Below, piece by piece: positions 1-19,124 of a stretch of DNA of 64,000 nt. Location: contig QCBO01000006.1 in assembly GCA_003279105.1 (NCBI GenBank), forward strand, positions 1 to 64,000, given 5' to 3'. Below the pieces are notes generated by a model. It was not told the DNA's origin and did no database searches. It was given only the letters and a program-made list of their open reading frames with translations. How positions within the stretch are numbered: position 1 is the stretch's first letter; the number at the start of each line of letters is the position of its first letter. The position numbers and the translations under genes are program-made. The stretch comes from Prochlorococcus sp. AG-347-I19 (GTDB lineage: Bacteria; Cyanobacteriota; Cyanobacteriia; PCC-6307; Cyanobiaceae).

Positions 1-222
1 TCAACTGAAATTCATTATTCAGAAAAGTTTAATTATCTTGAAAATTTTGAAGATGTATATAAGCTTTTTAGAAGCATTAAAAATGTAGGGGCGCAATCAA
101 CAAATTGTAAACACAAAACAGTGAAGGAGTTAAAAAAAATTCAAAAGTTTTGGCCAAAGAATTACAATAATACAGTGAACCTTTCATGGCAAATTGAGAT
201 TCAAATCATAAAGAAATTATGA
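1..222 (+). CDS. bioC: Malonyl-ACP methyltransferase BioC, 3' fragment
   Basis: Frame 1 is open from the window edge to a TGA at 220-222 and gives the last 73 residues of a protein. The fragment contains FEDVYKLFRSIKNVGA, which resembles the C-terminal part of BioC, the SAM-dependent methyltransferase that primes biotin synthesis. The SAM-binding half lies outside the window. The stop overlaps the bioD start as ATGA, which indicates translational coupling. Assignment rests mainly on context (bioD and bioA follow directly) and on this short resemblance. Confidence 0.72.
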   Translation, partial: STEIHYSEKFNYLENFEDVYKLFRSIKNVGAQSTNCKHKTVKELKKIQKFWPKNYNNTVNLSWQIEIQIIKKL

Positions 223-884
223 GAAGTCAGGACAGTGTTTTCAAATTTATAATTTGTGGAACAGATACTGATATTGGAAAAACTTTAATAAGTTCTTTTT
301 TCGTTAAAGGATTAAATTCCTTTTATTGGAAGCCTATTCAAAGCGGTATTGAATCGCAAACTGATAGTCAAACTGTTGAAAAACTTACACAATTAACTAA
401 AGAGAAAATCATCAAAGAAGCTTATGTCTTTACGAAACCGCTATCTCCTCATTGGGCTGCTGAAATAGATCAAAAAACTATTAACATTGAAAAATTGAGA
501 TTGCCAAAAGTGCAAGGCTCATTAATAGTAGAAACCGCAGGTGGATTAATGGTTCCAATAACACGCAATTTTTTGCAAATAGATCAAATAAAAAAATGGA
601 ATCTTCCGGTAATACTTGTATGTAAGAGCTCACTTGGCACTCTAAACCATACCCTGCTTAGTATTGAGGCCTTAAAACGAAGAAATATTGAGATTTTAGG
701 TTTAGTAGTTAATGGTGAAAAACACCTAGATAATCCAAAAACTCTAGTTGATTTTAGTGGTATTCCGTTAATTGCTGAATTTCCTTACATCGAAAAAATG
801 GACTCAAACCATTTAGATATACTATGGAAAGATCTAGACATCAAGAATAAGTTGATCTCACTTTTAAACTCAAAAATAAGTTAA
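219..884 (+). CDS. bioD: Dethiobiotin synthetase
   Basis: BioD closes the ureido ring of dethiobiotin from 7,8-diaminopelargonate, CO2 and ATP, the penultimate step of biotin synthesis in the cytoplasm. The 221-residue product has the family P-loop GTDTDIGKT at residues 14-22, the KPIQSG motif near residue 38, and VETAGG near residue 105, which corresponds to the Mg/ATP-binding ETAGG segment. Length fits the family. The ATG overlaps the bioC stop (ATGA), and the TAA stop abuts the bioA ATG with no gap. The three genes therefore form one tightly coupled operon. Confidence 0.93.
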   Translation: MRSQDSVFKFIICGTDTDIGKTLISSFFVKGLNSFYWKPIQSGIESQTDSQTVEKLTQLTKEKIIKEAYVFTKPLSPHWAAEIDQKTINIEKLRLPKVQGSLIVETAGGLMVPITRNFLQIDQIKKWNLPVILVCKSSLGTLNHTLLSIEALKRRNIEILGLVVNGEKHLDNPKTLVDFSGIPLIAEFPYIEKMDSNHLDILWKDLDIKNKLISLLNSKIS

Positions 885-2186
885 ATGAAATCTTTGGATT
901 CAAAAACTCCAAATCAAGATTGGCACCCAAATATTTGGCCACCTTTTACACAAATCAATAAGAGCAAACCGCAAATAGAAGTAACTCATGGTCAAGATGC
1001 CCTACTATTTACTAAAAATCCTAAAAAAGAGCTAATAGATGCAATCAGTAGTTGGTGGGTAACTCTTCATGGACATAGTAACCAATACATTGCGGAGGCC
1101 ATTTTCAATCAATCAAAAAAACTTGAGCAAGTTATATTTGCTGATTTTTTACATCCACAGGCAAAAAAATTGGCGGAAAGACTTAGTGAATTAACAACAC
1201 TAGAACGATTATTCTTTTCTGATAACGGTTCTACTGCAGTGGAAGTCGCTTTAAAAATTGCATTCCAATCATGGCAAAATAGAGGAGAGACAAGAACTCA
1301 AATAATAGCTTTTGATGGCGCCTATCATGGCGATACATTTGGAGCAATGGCTTTAGGTGAAAGAAATATTTTTAATGAGAATTTCGATAATCTCATGTTC
1401 CCAGTTAGGAGAGTCCCTTGGCCTTCAACTTGGATGAACGATGAAGAAGTAGAAAATAAAGAAAATGAGGCGATCCAAAAATTAGAAACTCTACTTAAAA
1501 CTCCCACAGTTGCAGTAATCCTCGAGCCACTTGTTCAAGGAGCAGGAGGAATGAATATGGTTAGGCCTCAGTTTATAAAAAAAGTTTCAGAAATTATAAA
1601 CAATAATAATTCTCTGTTAATTGCTGATGAAGTTTTGACTGGGTTTGGAAGATGCGGAAGTCTTTTTGCGTTTCAAAAGGCAAAAATCATTCCCGATTTA
1701 ATAAGTATTTCAAAAGGCTTAACTGGTGGATTTTTACCAATGGGAATAACTTTATGTAAAGAAAAAATTTTTCAATCCTTTATTGATGATTCCCCAAGAA
1801 AAACTTTTTGGCATGGACATAGTTTTACTGCTAATCCTTTAGGTTGTGCTGCGGCAAACGCTAGCCTTGATTTGTTAGAAAAAGAACCAAACAAATACCT
1901 TTCATTTGAAGAAAAACATTTATCTCACTTAATTAAATTTCAAAACTTACCCTATATAAAAAAAATAAGGGTATCCGGCACAATTGCTGCCTTCGATTTA
2001 GATATAGGGAACAAAAAAGGTTATTTCAATAATATTGGGAAAGAAATAAAGAGTCTTGCAATTGAGCAAGGTTTATTTATTAGACCCCTTGGGAATGTTA
2101 TTTATCTCTTGCCACCTCTCTGTATAACCGATAATCAATTAGAAAAAAGTTACTGGATAATAAAGCAAATCTTAGAAAATCTTTAG
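885..2186 (+). CDS. bioA: Adenosylmethionine-8-amino-7-oxononanoate aminotransferase
   Basis: This PLP enzyme converts KAPA to DAPA in biotin synthesis, using S-adenosylmethionine as amino donor. The 433-residue protein shows class III aminotransferase features: SSWWVTLHGH near the N-terminus, the substrate-side YHGDTFGAMALG segment, ADEVLTGFGR carrying the PLP-binding Asp, and SISKGLTGG with the Schiff-base lysine at about residue 277. HGHSFTANPLGCAAA follows. The ATG starts directly after the bioD stop. It ends 8 bp before a convergent gene, so the biotin operon ends here. Confidence 0.95.
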   Translation: MKSLDSKTPNQDWHPNIWPPFTQINKSKPQIEVTHGQDALLFTKNPKKELIDAISSWWVTLHGHSNQYIAEAIFNQSKKLEQVIFADFLHPQAKKLAERLSELTTLERLFFSDNGSTAVEVALKIAFQSWQNRGETRTQIIAFDGAYHGDTFGAMALGERNIFNENFDNLMFPVRRVPWPSTWMNDEEVENKENEAIQKLETLLKTPTVAVILEPLVQGAGGMNMVRPQFIKKVSEIINNNNSLLIADEVLTGFGRCGSLFAFQKAKIIPDLISISKGLTGGFLPMGITLCKEKIFQSFIDDSPRKTFWHGHSFTANPLGCAAANASLDLLEKEPNKYLSFEEKHLSHLIKFQNLPYIKKIRVSGTIAAFDLDIGNKKGYFNNIGKEIKSLAIEQGLFIRPLGNVIYLLPPLCITDNQLEKSYWIIKQILENL

Positions 2187-2194
2187 ATAGAAAT

Positions 2195-2452
2195 TTAAGG
2201 TCCCTGCAGTATTGCATTTTCCACATCTTCTCTATTAATGCAATAGGAAAATAGTCTTTTAGTTTCTTGTCCTTCACTTTCCCATATAACACTTAAATCT
2301 TCTTGTTCAAAAATAATAGTTGCATTCCAATTTGAAAGTAACAGATACCATTTAGACGGATTATTAATATCCTTCACAGCACCTAAATCAGTAAGCCACA
2401 ATTCCAATGATTGCAGTGAATTTTGATTGATAGGTTTTTTAGAGGGATTCAC
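2195..2452 (-). CDS. DUF3143 family small protein
   Basis: The 85-residue protein contains SLELWLTDLGAVKD and a WYLLLSNWNATIIFEQEDL stretch. I associate this pattern with the cyanobacterial DUF3143 family, whose function is unknown to me. There is no signal peptide, membrane segment or metal motif. It lies 15 bp downstream of the J-domain gene on the same strand, so the two are probably co-transcribed. It converges on bioA. The family name comes from recognition of the sequence and was not searched. Confidence 0.7.
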   Translation of the reverse strand: MNPSKKPINQNSLQSLELWLTDLGAVKDINNPSKWYLLLSNWNATIIFEQEDLSVIWESEGQETKRLFSYCINREDVENAILQGP

Positions 2453-2467
2453 AGACTTTTTAAAAAA

Positions 2468-2908
2468 TTATTTAATTAGCCAAAGCGGTATTGTCTCTAA
2501 TTCTTTTCCAGTAAAAGAAGCAATAAAAATTGAACAAATTAAACTTATAGAAATTATGATAATTAATAGAAACAACGAAAACAATTCTCCATTCGAAAAA
2601 GGTCTTCTATTTCCTATTAAATTTTGATTTTTAGAATCTATTACAAAATTATTTAAAACGTTAGTGTTGTTTTTACTTCTAGAGTTTTCTTTTAGTTTGT
2701 CATCATATATTTTCCTTAAATTACTATTATTTAAATGTTCATAAGCTTCAAGAACTTCTTGAAATTTACTTTTAGCAACGTCTATTTCTAATGAAGTTGT
2801 ATCTGGATGCAACTCAATAGAAAGTTTACAAAATGCCTTTCTTAATTCATGATTGGATGCATTTTCATTTACACCTAAAATTTTGTAATAGGAAGTTTCC
2901 CCTTTCAA
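2468..2908 (-). CDS. J-domain protein with C-terminal membrane anchor
   Basis: Residues 5-70 form a J domain: SYYKILGVNENAS, helix II, the HPD signature at residues 34-36, then FQEVLEAYEHLNNSNLRKIYD. J domains stimulate Hsp70 (DnaK) ATPase. There is no G/F region or zinc-finger, so this is a type III DnaJ-like protein. A strongly hydrophobic segment at about residues 109-130 predicts a single membrane helix near the C-terminus, which would tether the J domain to a membrane. It is transcribed ahead of the DUF3143 gene. The client is unknown. Confidence 0.85.
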   Translation of the reverse strand: MKGETSYYKILGVNENASNHELRKAFCKLSIELHPDTTSLEIDVAKSKFQEVLEAYEHLNNSNLRKIYDDKLKENSRSKNNTNVLNNFVIDSKNQNLIGNRRPFSNGELFSLFLLIIIISISLICSIFIASFTGKELETIPLWLIK

Positions 2909-2970
2909 AATAATATTTTATTAATATTGTAATTCTAATAAATTTTTACTAAATAAAATGTATTTAATGG

Positions 2971-3711
2971 ATGGTTAAAATTCATATTTATAACGAAATG
3001 AAAAAACAAAACATTCCAGAAGAAATTCTTTCCTTAATAACTGAAGAAGAAATAAATTTATTTCAAGAGTTACAAATTAAGATTAAAGAATTAAATAATA
3101 AGACCAATCTCACAAGATTAACTGATGGGGATGATTATTGGGTATCTCAAGTTTTTGACAGTATTTGGCCATTCAAAGCTTTCACGAATATTAATTTTGA
3201 TAATAAAAAATTTTTAGATATTGGATCAGGCTGTGGCTTCCCAGGTTTAGCTTATGCAATAACTCATCCTAATTCTGAGATATACCTAATTGATTCTTTG
3301 AAAAAGAAAACAGATGCAATAAAAATTTTAGTCAAACAGATCAATTTCAAAAGCAATATTCATGTAATCAATGATCGTGTTGAGAACTTAGCCCACCAAT
3401 CTTCAATGAGAAATAATTTTAATATTGCAACAACTAGAGCAGTTAGTAATCCATCAACAGTTGCAGAATACATTCTACCAATGTTAAAAAAAGAAGGGTT
3501 TGGAGTTTTATATTGTGGCAAATGGACGAATGAAGAAAGCAAAAATCTAGATAAAACTTTAGAAATATTAGAAGGGAAAGTTAAAGACAAAAAAGAGATA
3601 CAATTACCAAGAAATAAAGGCACCCGAAATATTATTCTTATTCAACCAAAGAATTTTTGTCCTGAAATTTACCCAAGAAAAGTTGGTAAACCTGAAAAAA
3701 ATCCATTATGA
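2971..3711 (+). CDS. rsmG: 16S rRNA (guanine-527-N7)-methyltransferase RsmG (GidB)
   Basis: RsmG methylates G527 of 16S rRNA using SAM. The 246-residue product has the SAM-binding DIGSGCGFPGLAYA motif near residues 82-95, LTRLTDGDDYWVSQVFDS upstream of it, and TTRAVSNPSTVAEYILP in the C-terminal half, all typical of GidB. An in-frame ATG at 2998 (MKKQNIPEE) is an alternative start that would remove 9 residues and fits the family length slightly better. It converges with the aldo-keto reductase gene, with only 2 bp between stops. Confidence 0.93.
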   Translation: MVKIHIYNEMKKQNIPEEILSLITEEEINLFQELQIKIKELNNKTNLTRLTDGDDYWVSQVFDSIWPFKAFTNINFDNKKFLDIGSGCGFPGLAYAITHPNSEIYLIDSLKKKTDAIKILVKQINFKSNIHVINDRVENLAHQSSMRNNFNIATTRAVSNPSTVAEYILPMLKKEGFGVLYCGKWTNEESKNLDKTLEILEGKVKDKKEIQLPRNKGTRNIILIQPKNFCPEIYPRKVGKPEKNPL

Positions 3712-3713
3712 AA

Positions 3714-4907
3714 TTATTTTCTTGATAATCTTTTAGCATTCTTATCTCCAAACTTTTCTTTTAAATTTCTCAATTTTTTTATAACTTTTTTTGGATTTAT
3801 ATGACCTTGTAATACTTTCAATAATTGTCCTTCAGAAACATCTACATCCAGTAAATTTGCGTTGAATCCTGGGAACCAGTGGCTTCCATTACCAAGCAAT
3901 TGATATCTAGCTCTTGCATATCCATCCATACCCAACCAATCAATTAAATTTGAAAGCCAAAGTAGAACAGGAATATTAATATTTCCCGGCGTATATTCCC
4001 AACTTGGTAAATTTCTATTCCAATTTTGATGCCACTCTAAACCTAAGGAATTAATTGATTCATGCCTTAATTTGTTAATTATCCTAGGCACATACTTCTC
4101 AGATTCTGATAACAACGAGACAGCTTCTAAATGCAGAGCAAAATCTGTCTCTTTTGCAATACCCACACTCAAAGTATGGACATTTTGATTTCTTAAGCAA
4201 AAAAGATCATTAAAAACTATAGGATGAAGTGGTTTACAAAATTCCAACATTTTTCTTGAGGGCGTATGAAGATGTCCCCCTTTATCAGTGGGACTTATTA
4301 TAAAAACCCCAAGATCATGCTTATTGGCTAAATTAATAACCTTTGTATTTTCCTGATTAATGAAATACCAATGCAAATTTACATAATCAAATAAGTTTGT
4401 TGATATGGCCTTTTCAATAAGTGAAGATTTTCCATGGGTTGAAAATCCAATAGATCCAATTAAATTTTCTTTTTGAAAATTCCTCAAAATATCAATGCAA
4501 CCTCCATCTCGAATAGCCTGATGTAAATGTTCAGCAGTATTAATACCATGTATTGCTAACAAATCAATTTTTTTAACTTTCAATTTTTCAATACTAGATA
4601 ATACATCTCTCTCAAAAATTTCCGGATCACTATTTGGTGGAATCTTTGTTTGGATTATATTTGGGATTTTCTTAGAATTATTAAAACACATCCCTAATTG
4701 CACCTCAGAAGTTCCATAGAACTTGGCGGTTTCTACATGACTTAAACCATATTGTGTAGCAAGATCTAATATATTTTCTACTTTATTTTGTTCTTCGTAT
4801 GAAACCTCAGAAAAATCTAATTGATCCCAACTTTTTTGAAATCTCATACCACCCAAAGATAAAACAGGAATCTTCAGATTGGTTCTACCAAATCTACGAT
4901 ATTGCAT
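3714..4907 (-). CDS. Aldo/keto reductase-family oxidoreductase
   Basis: The 397-residue protein opens with YRRFGRTNLKIPVLSLGGMRF and continues with HVETAKFYGTSEVQLG, IIQTKIPP and DLLAIHGIN. These supply the Tyr, Lys and His of the AKR catalytic set; the usual Asp of DTA is Glu here. It resembles the predicted oxidoreductase branch (COG1453) whose relatives often carry a C-terminal 4Fe-4S domain. Here the C-terminus has no cysteine cluster, but a separate single-cluster ferredoxin gene sits 10 bp upstream. Coupling to that ferredoxin is an inference. The substrate is unknown. Confidence 0.85.
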   Translation of the reverse strand: MQYRRFGRTNLKIPVLSLGGMRFQKSWDQLDFSEVSYEEQNKVENILDLATQYGLSHVETAKFYGTSEVQLGMCFNNSKKIPNIIQTKIPPNSDPEIFERDVLSSIEKLKVKKIDLLAIHGINTAEHLHQAIRDGGCIDILRNFQKENLIGSIGFSTHGKSSLIEKAISTNLFDYVNLHWYFINQENTKVINLANKHDLGVFIISPTDKGGHLHTPSRKMLEFCKPLHPIVFNDLFCLRNQNVHTLSVGIAKETDFALHLEAVSLLSESEKYVPRIINKLRHESINSLGLEWHQNWNRNLPSWEYTPGNINIPVLLWLSNLIDWLGMDGYARARYQLLGNGSHWFPGFNANLLDVDVSEGQLLKVLQGHINPKKVIKKLRNLKEKFGDKNAKRLSRK

Positions 4908-4917
4908 CTTTTTGATT

Positions 4918-5277
4918 TTAGTGCTTATTCATTCTCGGTGGCTTTCCAAATGTTTGAAACATATCCCTATCGAGACTATTCTCTAAATCATCCAATTCTT
5001 CAAATTTGACCCAATGAATACAATCAACAGGGCATGTATCTATTGCTTCTTGTATGACATCAGAACTATCTCCATCTTGCCTAATAGCTCGACTTCTACC
5101 ATGAAATTCATCAACAGTGAAAGTGTTCGAAGCGACGTGAACACAGTACTGACAACCAATACACTTAGCTTCATCAACCCAAACAGCTTTTTCGGCTAAC
5201 TGACCACCTAAAACGGGCTCATAGCCAGTAATCTCAATATTTCCTTCAATATTATGAAATGGATCCGTAAAATCCAT
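4918..5277 (-). CDS. Single [4Fe-4S] ferredoxin
   Basis: The 119-residue protein has CIGCQYC near residues 38-44 and a CPVDCIHW segment near residue 83. Three cysteines from the first motif plus the Cys of CP can ligate one [4Fe-4S] cluster. The position that would start a second cluster in bacterial 2[4Fe-4S] ferredoxins is absent, since an Ala follows the CxxCxxC. It is therefore an electron carrier, with flanking N- and C-terminal extensions of about 35 residues. It lies between the Ycf35-like gene (9 bp gap) and the aldo-keto reductase (10 bp gap), most likely in one operon. Confidence 0.9.
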   Translation of the reverse strand: MDFTDPFHNIEGNIEITGYEPVLGGQLAEKAVWVDEAKCIGCQYCVHVASNTFTVDEFHGRSRAIRQDGDSSDVIQEAIDTCPVDCIHWVKFEELDDLENSLDRDMFQTFGKPPRMNKH

Positions 5278-5286
5278 ATCTTGAGA

Positions 5287-5679
5287 TTAATTTTCCCACT
5301 TGGTTAAGACCAATTCAATAGAACCATCATTTTTATTTTTTTGCTCTACGATTTGATATCCATCTTTTTGCGTTTTAGAAATGATTGTTTGGTAAGCATA
5401 CATTTGTGTAACTTTTGAGATAAATCTTTCTACTGGAATCTCACATTTCCATAGATCAAGGTCAGTAACTAATTCATATGCATTAGAATTTTTATCCCAT
5501 TTAAATCCAATTTGGGTATCACCCGGTAAATGCATACTTATATCAACAGCTGTGAATTGACCTTTATATCCTTTTACAAACTTTTCTTCTTGATTAATAC
5601 TATAACCGAAATGGTTTAAAGCCTTAATTAATGGCTCTGCTTCTTTAAGCTGGGTTTTAATCGTACTAAAATGTGACAT
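5287..5679 (-). CDS. ycf35: Ycf35-like (DUF1257) protein
   Basis: The 130-residue product starts MSHFSTIKTQL and contains KGYKGQFTAVDI and AYQTIISKTQKDGYQIVEQ, which I recognise as the Ycf35/DUF1257 family conserved in cyanobacteria and some plastids. No catalytic motif or membrane segment is visible, and its function is not established to my knowledge. Its first 14 bases overlap the end of the DUF2997 gene, so translation is coupled. It precedes the ferredoxin gene by 9 bp. Confidence 0.85.
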   Translation of the reverse strand: MSHFSTIKTQLKEAEPLIKALNHFGYSINQEEKFVKGYKGQFTAVDISMHLPGDTQIGFKWDKNSNAYELVTDLDLWKCEIPVERFISKVTQMYAYQTIISKTQKDGYQIVEQKNKNDGSIELVLTKWEN

Positions 5680-5881
5680 TAGATTCGTTATTTAATTGTG
5701 TTAAGTTTTCACTTTGATTAGAGATGAAAGCATCAGATGTTTTATTCTTAACTGTTACTTTACCGAGAGCGTCTTCGAGATTTTTTGTAGCTTCATTGCA
5801 TGAATCACCAGTAAATCCCTCGACAGTCTCTTCAACTCTTCCGTCTTGATGAATTTTGAATCTCAATGTTTTTTGAGGCAT
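5666..5881 (-). CDS. DUF2997 family small protein
   Basis: Starting at the ATG at 5879-5881 gives 71 residues beginning MPQKTLRFKIHQDGRVEE. A TTG three codons upstream is also in frame but gives a less natural start. The GRVEETVEGFTGDSC segment is typical of DUF2997, which usually neighbours Ycf35. The C-terminal third is polar and looks unstructured. It is the first gene of a four-gene minus-strand set and overlaps the Ycf35-like gene by 14 bp. Function is unknown. Confidence 0.8.
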   Translation of the reverse strand: MPQKTLRFKIHQDGRVEETVEGFTGDSCNEATKNLEDALGKVTVKNKTSDAFISNQSENLTQLNNESNVTF

Positions 5882-6029
5882 TAAATTCAAATACTGAGTA
5901 CTTTTACTTTATATAGAATAACGAAATTTTTTTGTTTCAGTTGGTACAAGTTAATTAATTTTAATTTTTATATTGAATATCTAATAAATAAACTTTTTCA
6001 GTAGTGTGCTAATAAAAAAATTAAGAAAT

Positions 6030-6797
6030 TTAGTTATAAAAACCTTGCATCCCCATTGAATCCAAGGCAGTCTTTGCTTCTTCCATGACGGAAGGTTCTT
6101 TATCGAAAAGAGCTATCTTGGTACATTCATCAACGAAACTTTCTTGAAATGTATTATTTAATTTTTCGTACAATCTACATAATGACCAGATGCAATTACT
6201 CCTTACACCCGGTTCATTATCTATTTTTAAACTTATTAAAAGTTGTTCTGCTGCCAATTGAGCATTTTTCAAAGAAACATTTCCAATTTCAGCTAAAGAA
6301 CTAGATGACCATAACCTTACTGCAGCAACATCATTCTTCAAAGCTTTTATTAAAGGCTCCAAAACAATTTGATTATCATAATTAGCTAAGCTCCATGCTG
6401 TTGCTCTTCTGACATAAGCATTATCGTCAGTCTCCAAAAGACTAACAAGTTTCTCGACCGCGCTAGGACATGGATTACGACCCAAAGCATATACAACACT
6501 CATTCTTTCAACAGGACAAGGTTGATCAAGTAATGGTAACAAAAGGGGGAAAGATCTTGAATCTCTATATTCACAAAATATTCTTAATCCCTGTATTCTC
6601 TCTTCTCTGTTCCCTTTTAGCATTTTTAATGCTTCATTGCACTCCTGAGTTATGTTTAAACCTTTTGAAAAAGAATCTTCATCAATTTGTTCTAAAGGAT
6701 CTATTTCAATTTCTAGGGCCAATTCTCTAGCTAAAACATCTGGATCAACAGCGATATCAACTAAGCTTTTTTTATTAAAATCCTTATTTTTTGTCAT
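6030..6797 (-). CDS. HEAT-repeat protein (phycobilin lyase / NblB-like fold)
   Basis: The 255-residue protein consists mainly of HEAT-like helical repeats, for example ERMSVVYALGRNPCPSAVEK, AYVRRATAWSLANYDNQ and AAVRLWSSSSLAEIGN at about residues 95-175. Such repeats occur in CpcE/CpcF-type bilin lyases and NblB-like proteins of cyanobacteria. The organism type inferred here has no phycobilisomes, so a lyase role is uncertain; a scaffold or chlorophyll/bilin-binding role is equally possible. There is no signal peptide. It lies 17 bp downstream of a tiny membrane-protein gene on the same strand. Confidence 0.75.
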   Translation of the reverse strand: MTKNKDFNKKSLVDIAVDPDVLARELALEIEIDPLEQIDEDSFSKGLNITQECNEALKMLKGNREERIQGLRIFCEYRDSRSFPLLLPLLDQPCPVERMSVVYALGRNPCPSAVEKLVSLLETDDNAYVRRATAWSLANYDNQIVLEPLIKALKNDVAAVRLWSSSSLAEIGNVSLKNAQLAAEQLLISLKIDNEPGVRSNCIWSLCRLYEKLNNTFQESFVDECTKIALFDKEPSVMEEAKTALDSMGMQGFYN

Positions 6798-6814
6798 TTT
6801 GCAAAGCTAAAAAA

Positions 6815-6961
6815 TTAATTTATGGGGGCAGGAGACATCATATCTCCTGGCAACCAAATTCTTGCACTAACGGCAAAGAAGGCAATCCCAAAGAGTGAGA
6901 CGATAGCGAAAGGTAGAATTTTTGTCTTAATAAAACCCAAGGATTTAAAATTAATTACCAC
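6815..6961 (-). CDS. 48-residue single-helix membrane protein
   Basis: A GTG start at 6959-6961, with an AGG about 9 bases upstream, opens a 48-codon frame ending in TAA at 6815-6817. The product has a basic N-terminus (INFKSLGFIKTKI), a hydrophobic helix at about residues 16-33 (LPFAIVSLFGIAFFAVSA), then RIWLPGDMMSPAPIN. The WLPGDMMSPAP tail looks constrained rather than random. The shape resembles small thylakoid subunits, but I could not name it. It sits between rlmN and the HEAT-repeat gene, tightly packed on the same strand, which supports a real gene. Confidence 0.7.
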   Translation of the reverse strand: MVINFKSLGFIKTKILPFAIVSLFGIAFFAVSARIWLPGDMMSPAPIN

Positions 6962-7009
6962 AATAATAACCTGTTTAAGAGACTTTTAAAAAATATTTAT
7001 TAGATAATA

Positions 7010-8068
<1,059 letters not shown>

Positions 8069-8085
8069 TTATTTAAAAACTGTTT

Positions 8086-8241
<156 letters not shown>

Positions 8242-8290
8242 TTACAAATTTAAATTTATTCTAGTCACAAAAAATAATAATAGATAATAT

Positions 8291-12418
<4,128 letters not shown>

Positions 12419-12425
12419 TTAAAGA

Positions 12426-17662
<5,237 letters not shown>

Positions 17663-17883
17663 CCAAGAAAACCTGCGATTTTGTGAGATTTACTAATTTA
17701 CTTTTAATCTACTCAATAATTAGTTCTTTAACTTTCCACTTAAAATGAGATCAACCATTAAATCTCGATTTCAACAAAAAACAATCTAAATAAAGAAGAA
17801 TTAAATTTTGTTTAATGCTTATAAATCATTTATTTTGTTAGTTAAAGCCAAAAATTAAGAAAAATTTCCAGTAATTCCTAATA

Positions 17884-18693
17884 CTAACAGTTGCTACGTC
17901 TACTTAACAAGTCAAATTTAAACAAATCTTCAGCATTCTTATATGACTCTCTAGCAATTGTGGTTAATTCAGTAGATCTTAGGTCTGCCATAAAAGTGGC
18001 AACATTTTCAACGAACGAAGGTTCATTTCTCTTCCCTCTATAAGGGACAGGAGCTAAAAATGGTGAGTCAGTTTCAATTAAATATTTATCATTTGGAACT
18101 ATTTTGGCGCACTCATGAATTTCATGTGCTTTTGGGAAGGTGACTATACCACTAAAACTGATGTAAAATCCAAGATTCAAGAATTGCTTCATTTCTTTTG
18201 GTGTTCCTGTCCAACAATGAAGTACACCATCAGGACATTTTCCTTTTCTAGAGAGATCACTACATATCTCAATCATTTCATTTGCAGCATCTCTGCAATG
18301 GATAATTACTGGCAATTGAAGTTCATAAGCTAACTCCATTTGCGGAATAAGTGCTTCAATCTGCTGAGTTTTATTTTCATTTTTAAAAAAATCCAAGCCT
18401 AATTCTCCAATCGCTACAACTCGTCTATCTTCTAGAGCTGATTTCCTTAGAAGAGATTTTGAACCTTGGTTCCATTTTTTTGCTTCTAGCGGATGCAAAC
18501 CAACTGAATAGTATATTTCATCAAATTCATGGGAAATTTTTTTCAACTTTGGAATTTCTGTTAATTCACAACAAGCATGAACTAATTTTTTTACCCCTCT
18601 TGAACGCAATCTTAAAACAACATCTTCAAGATCTCTCTCAAAATTTTCAAATATCAAATGACAGTGCGAGTCTATGAGTTCTATATCGCTCAT
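17884..18693 (-). CDS. tatD: TatD-family metal-dependent DNase
   Basis: The 269-residue protein opens with IELIDSHCHLIFENF, giving the metal-binding HxH of the amidohydrolase-like TatD family. It continues with VAIGELGLDFF (metal-ligand Glu), VIIHCRDA, GVLHCWTG and LIETDSPFLAPVPYRGKRNEP, all TatD signatures. Members are 3'-5' exonucleases or deoxyribonucleases in DNA repair and degradation. It lies between rpsT (17 bp upstream) and rpoB on the same strand. Confidence 0.94.
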   Translation of the reverse strand: MSDIELIDSHCHLIFENFERDLEDVVLRLRSRGVKKLVHACCELTEIPKLKKISHEFDEIYYSVGLHPLEAKKWNQGSKSLLRKSALEDRRVVAIGELGLDFFKNENKTQQIEALIPQMELAYELQLPVIIHCRDAANEMIEICSDLSRKGKCPDGVLHCWTGTPKEMKQFLNLGFYISFSGIVTFPKAHEIHECAKIVPNDKYLIETDSPFLAPVPYRGKRNEPSFVENVATFMADLRSTELTTIARESYKNAEDLFKFDLLSRRSNC

Positions 18694-18710
18694 TATTATG
18701 ATCTGTCTTT

Positions 18711-19004
18711 TTACTTAGTGGTAAGAGTAGTTTTTACAAAATTGTTGATTTTTGATTTTTTATTAGCACCGTTATTCTTGTGAAGAACATTTTTTTTAAC
18801 TGCTTTATCAATTAAGCTAAAAGCTTTATTAAGACTTGTTTTCACTAAATTTTTATTATCCTCATTCGGGTCTTTTTTATATTTTGCGCAATTCTCTAAA
18901 GTTTTTTTGGTTAAAGTCCTAACAGTGGATTTATATGACTTATTTATTAAACGATTTCTTTCGGCAATTTGTATTCTCTTTTTCGCTGATTTGTTGTTGG
19001 CCAC
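18711..19004 (-). CDS. rpsT: 30S ribosomal protein S20
   Basis: The 97-residue, lysine-rich protein starts at a GTG with the canonical MANNKSAKKRIQIAERNRL, and TVRTLTKKTLENC follows, as in S20. It binds 16S rRNA near the base of the 30S body. It is the first gene of the minus-strand run leading through tatD to the RNA polymerase genes, and is divergent from hisD with 120 bp between them that must hold both promoters. Confidence 0.96.
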   Translation of the reverse strand: MANNKSAKKRIQIAERNRLINKSYKSTVRTLTKKTLENCAKYKKDPNEDNKNLVKTSLNKAFSLIDKAVKKNVLHKNNGANKKSKINNFVKTTLTTK

Positions 19005-19124
19005 AGAGGGTGCATAATTAGAAGATTTCCATCATAACAAATAAATCGTCTAGTAATCAATCATATATAATTTAGAAGATATTAAATTGGGTTTTGAGCC
19101 TTTCTATTTGAAAAAATTAAGCAA

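Noticed and set aside
2427-2627. Plus-strand frame between the DUF3143 and J-domain genes
   Set aside because: It mostly overlaps the membrane segment of the J-domain gene in antisense, where reverse reading of hydrophobic codons yields long frames by chance.
5882-5890. TTG start for the DUF2997 gene
   Set aside because: The ATG three codons downstream gives the typical family start.
17663-17883. Possible RNA gene or hairpin between rpoB and tatD
   Set aside because: No stable inverted repeat, tRNA fold or small frame with a start was found in this AT-rich 221-bp gap.
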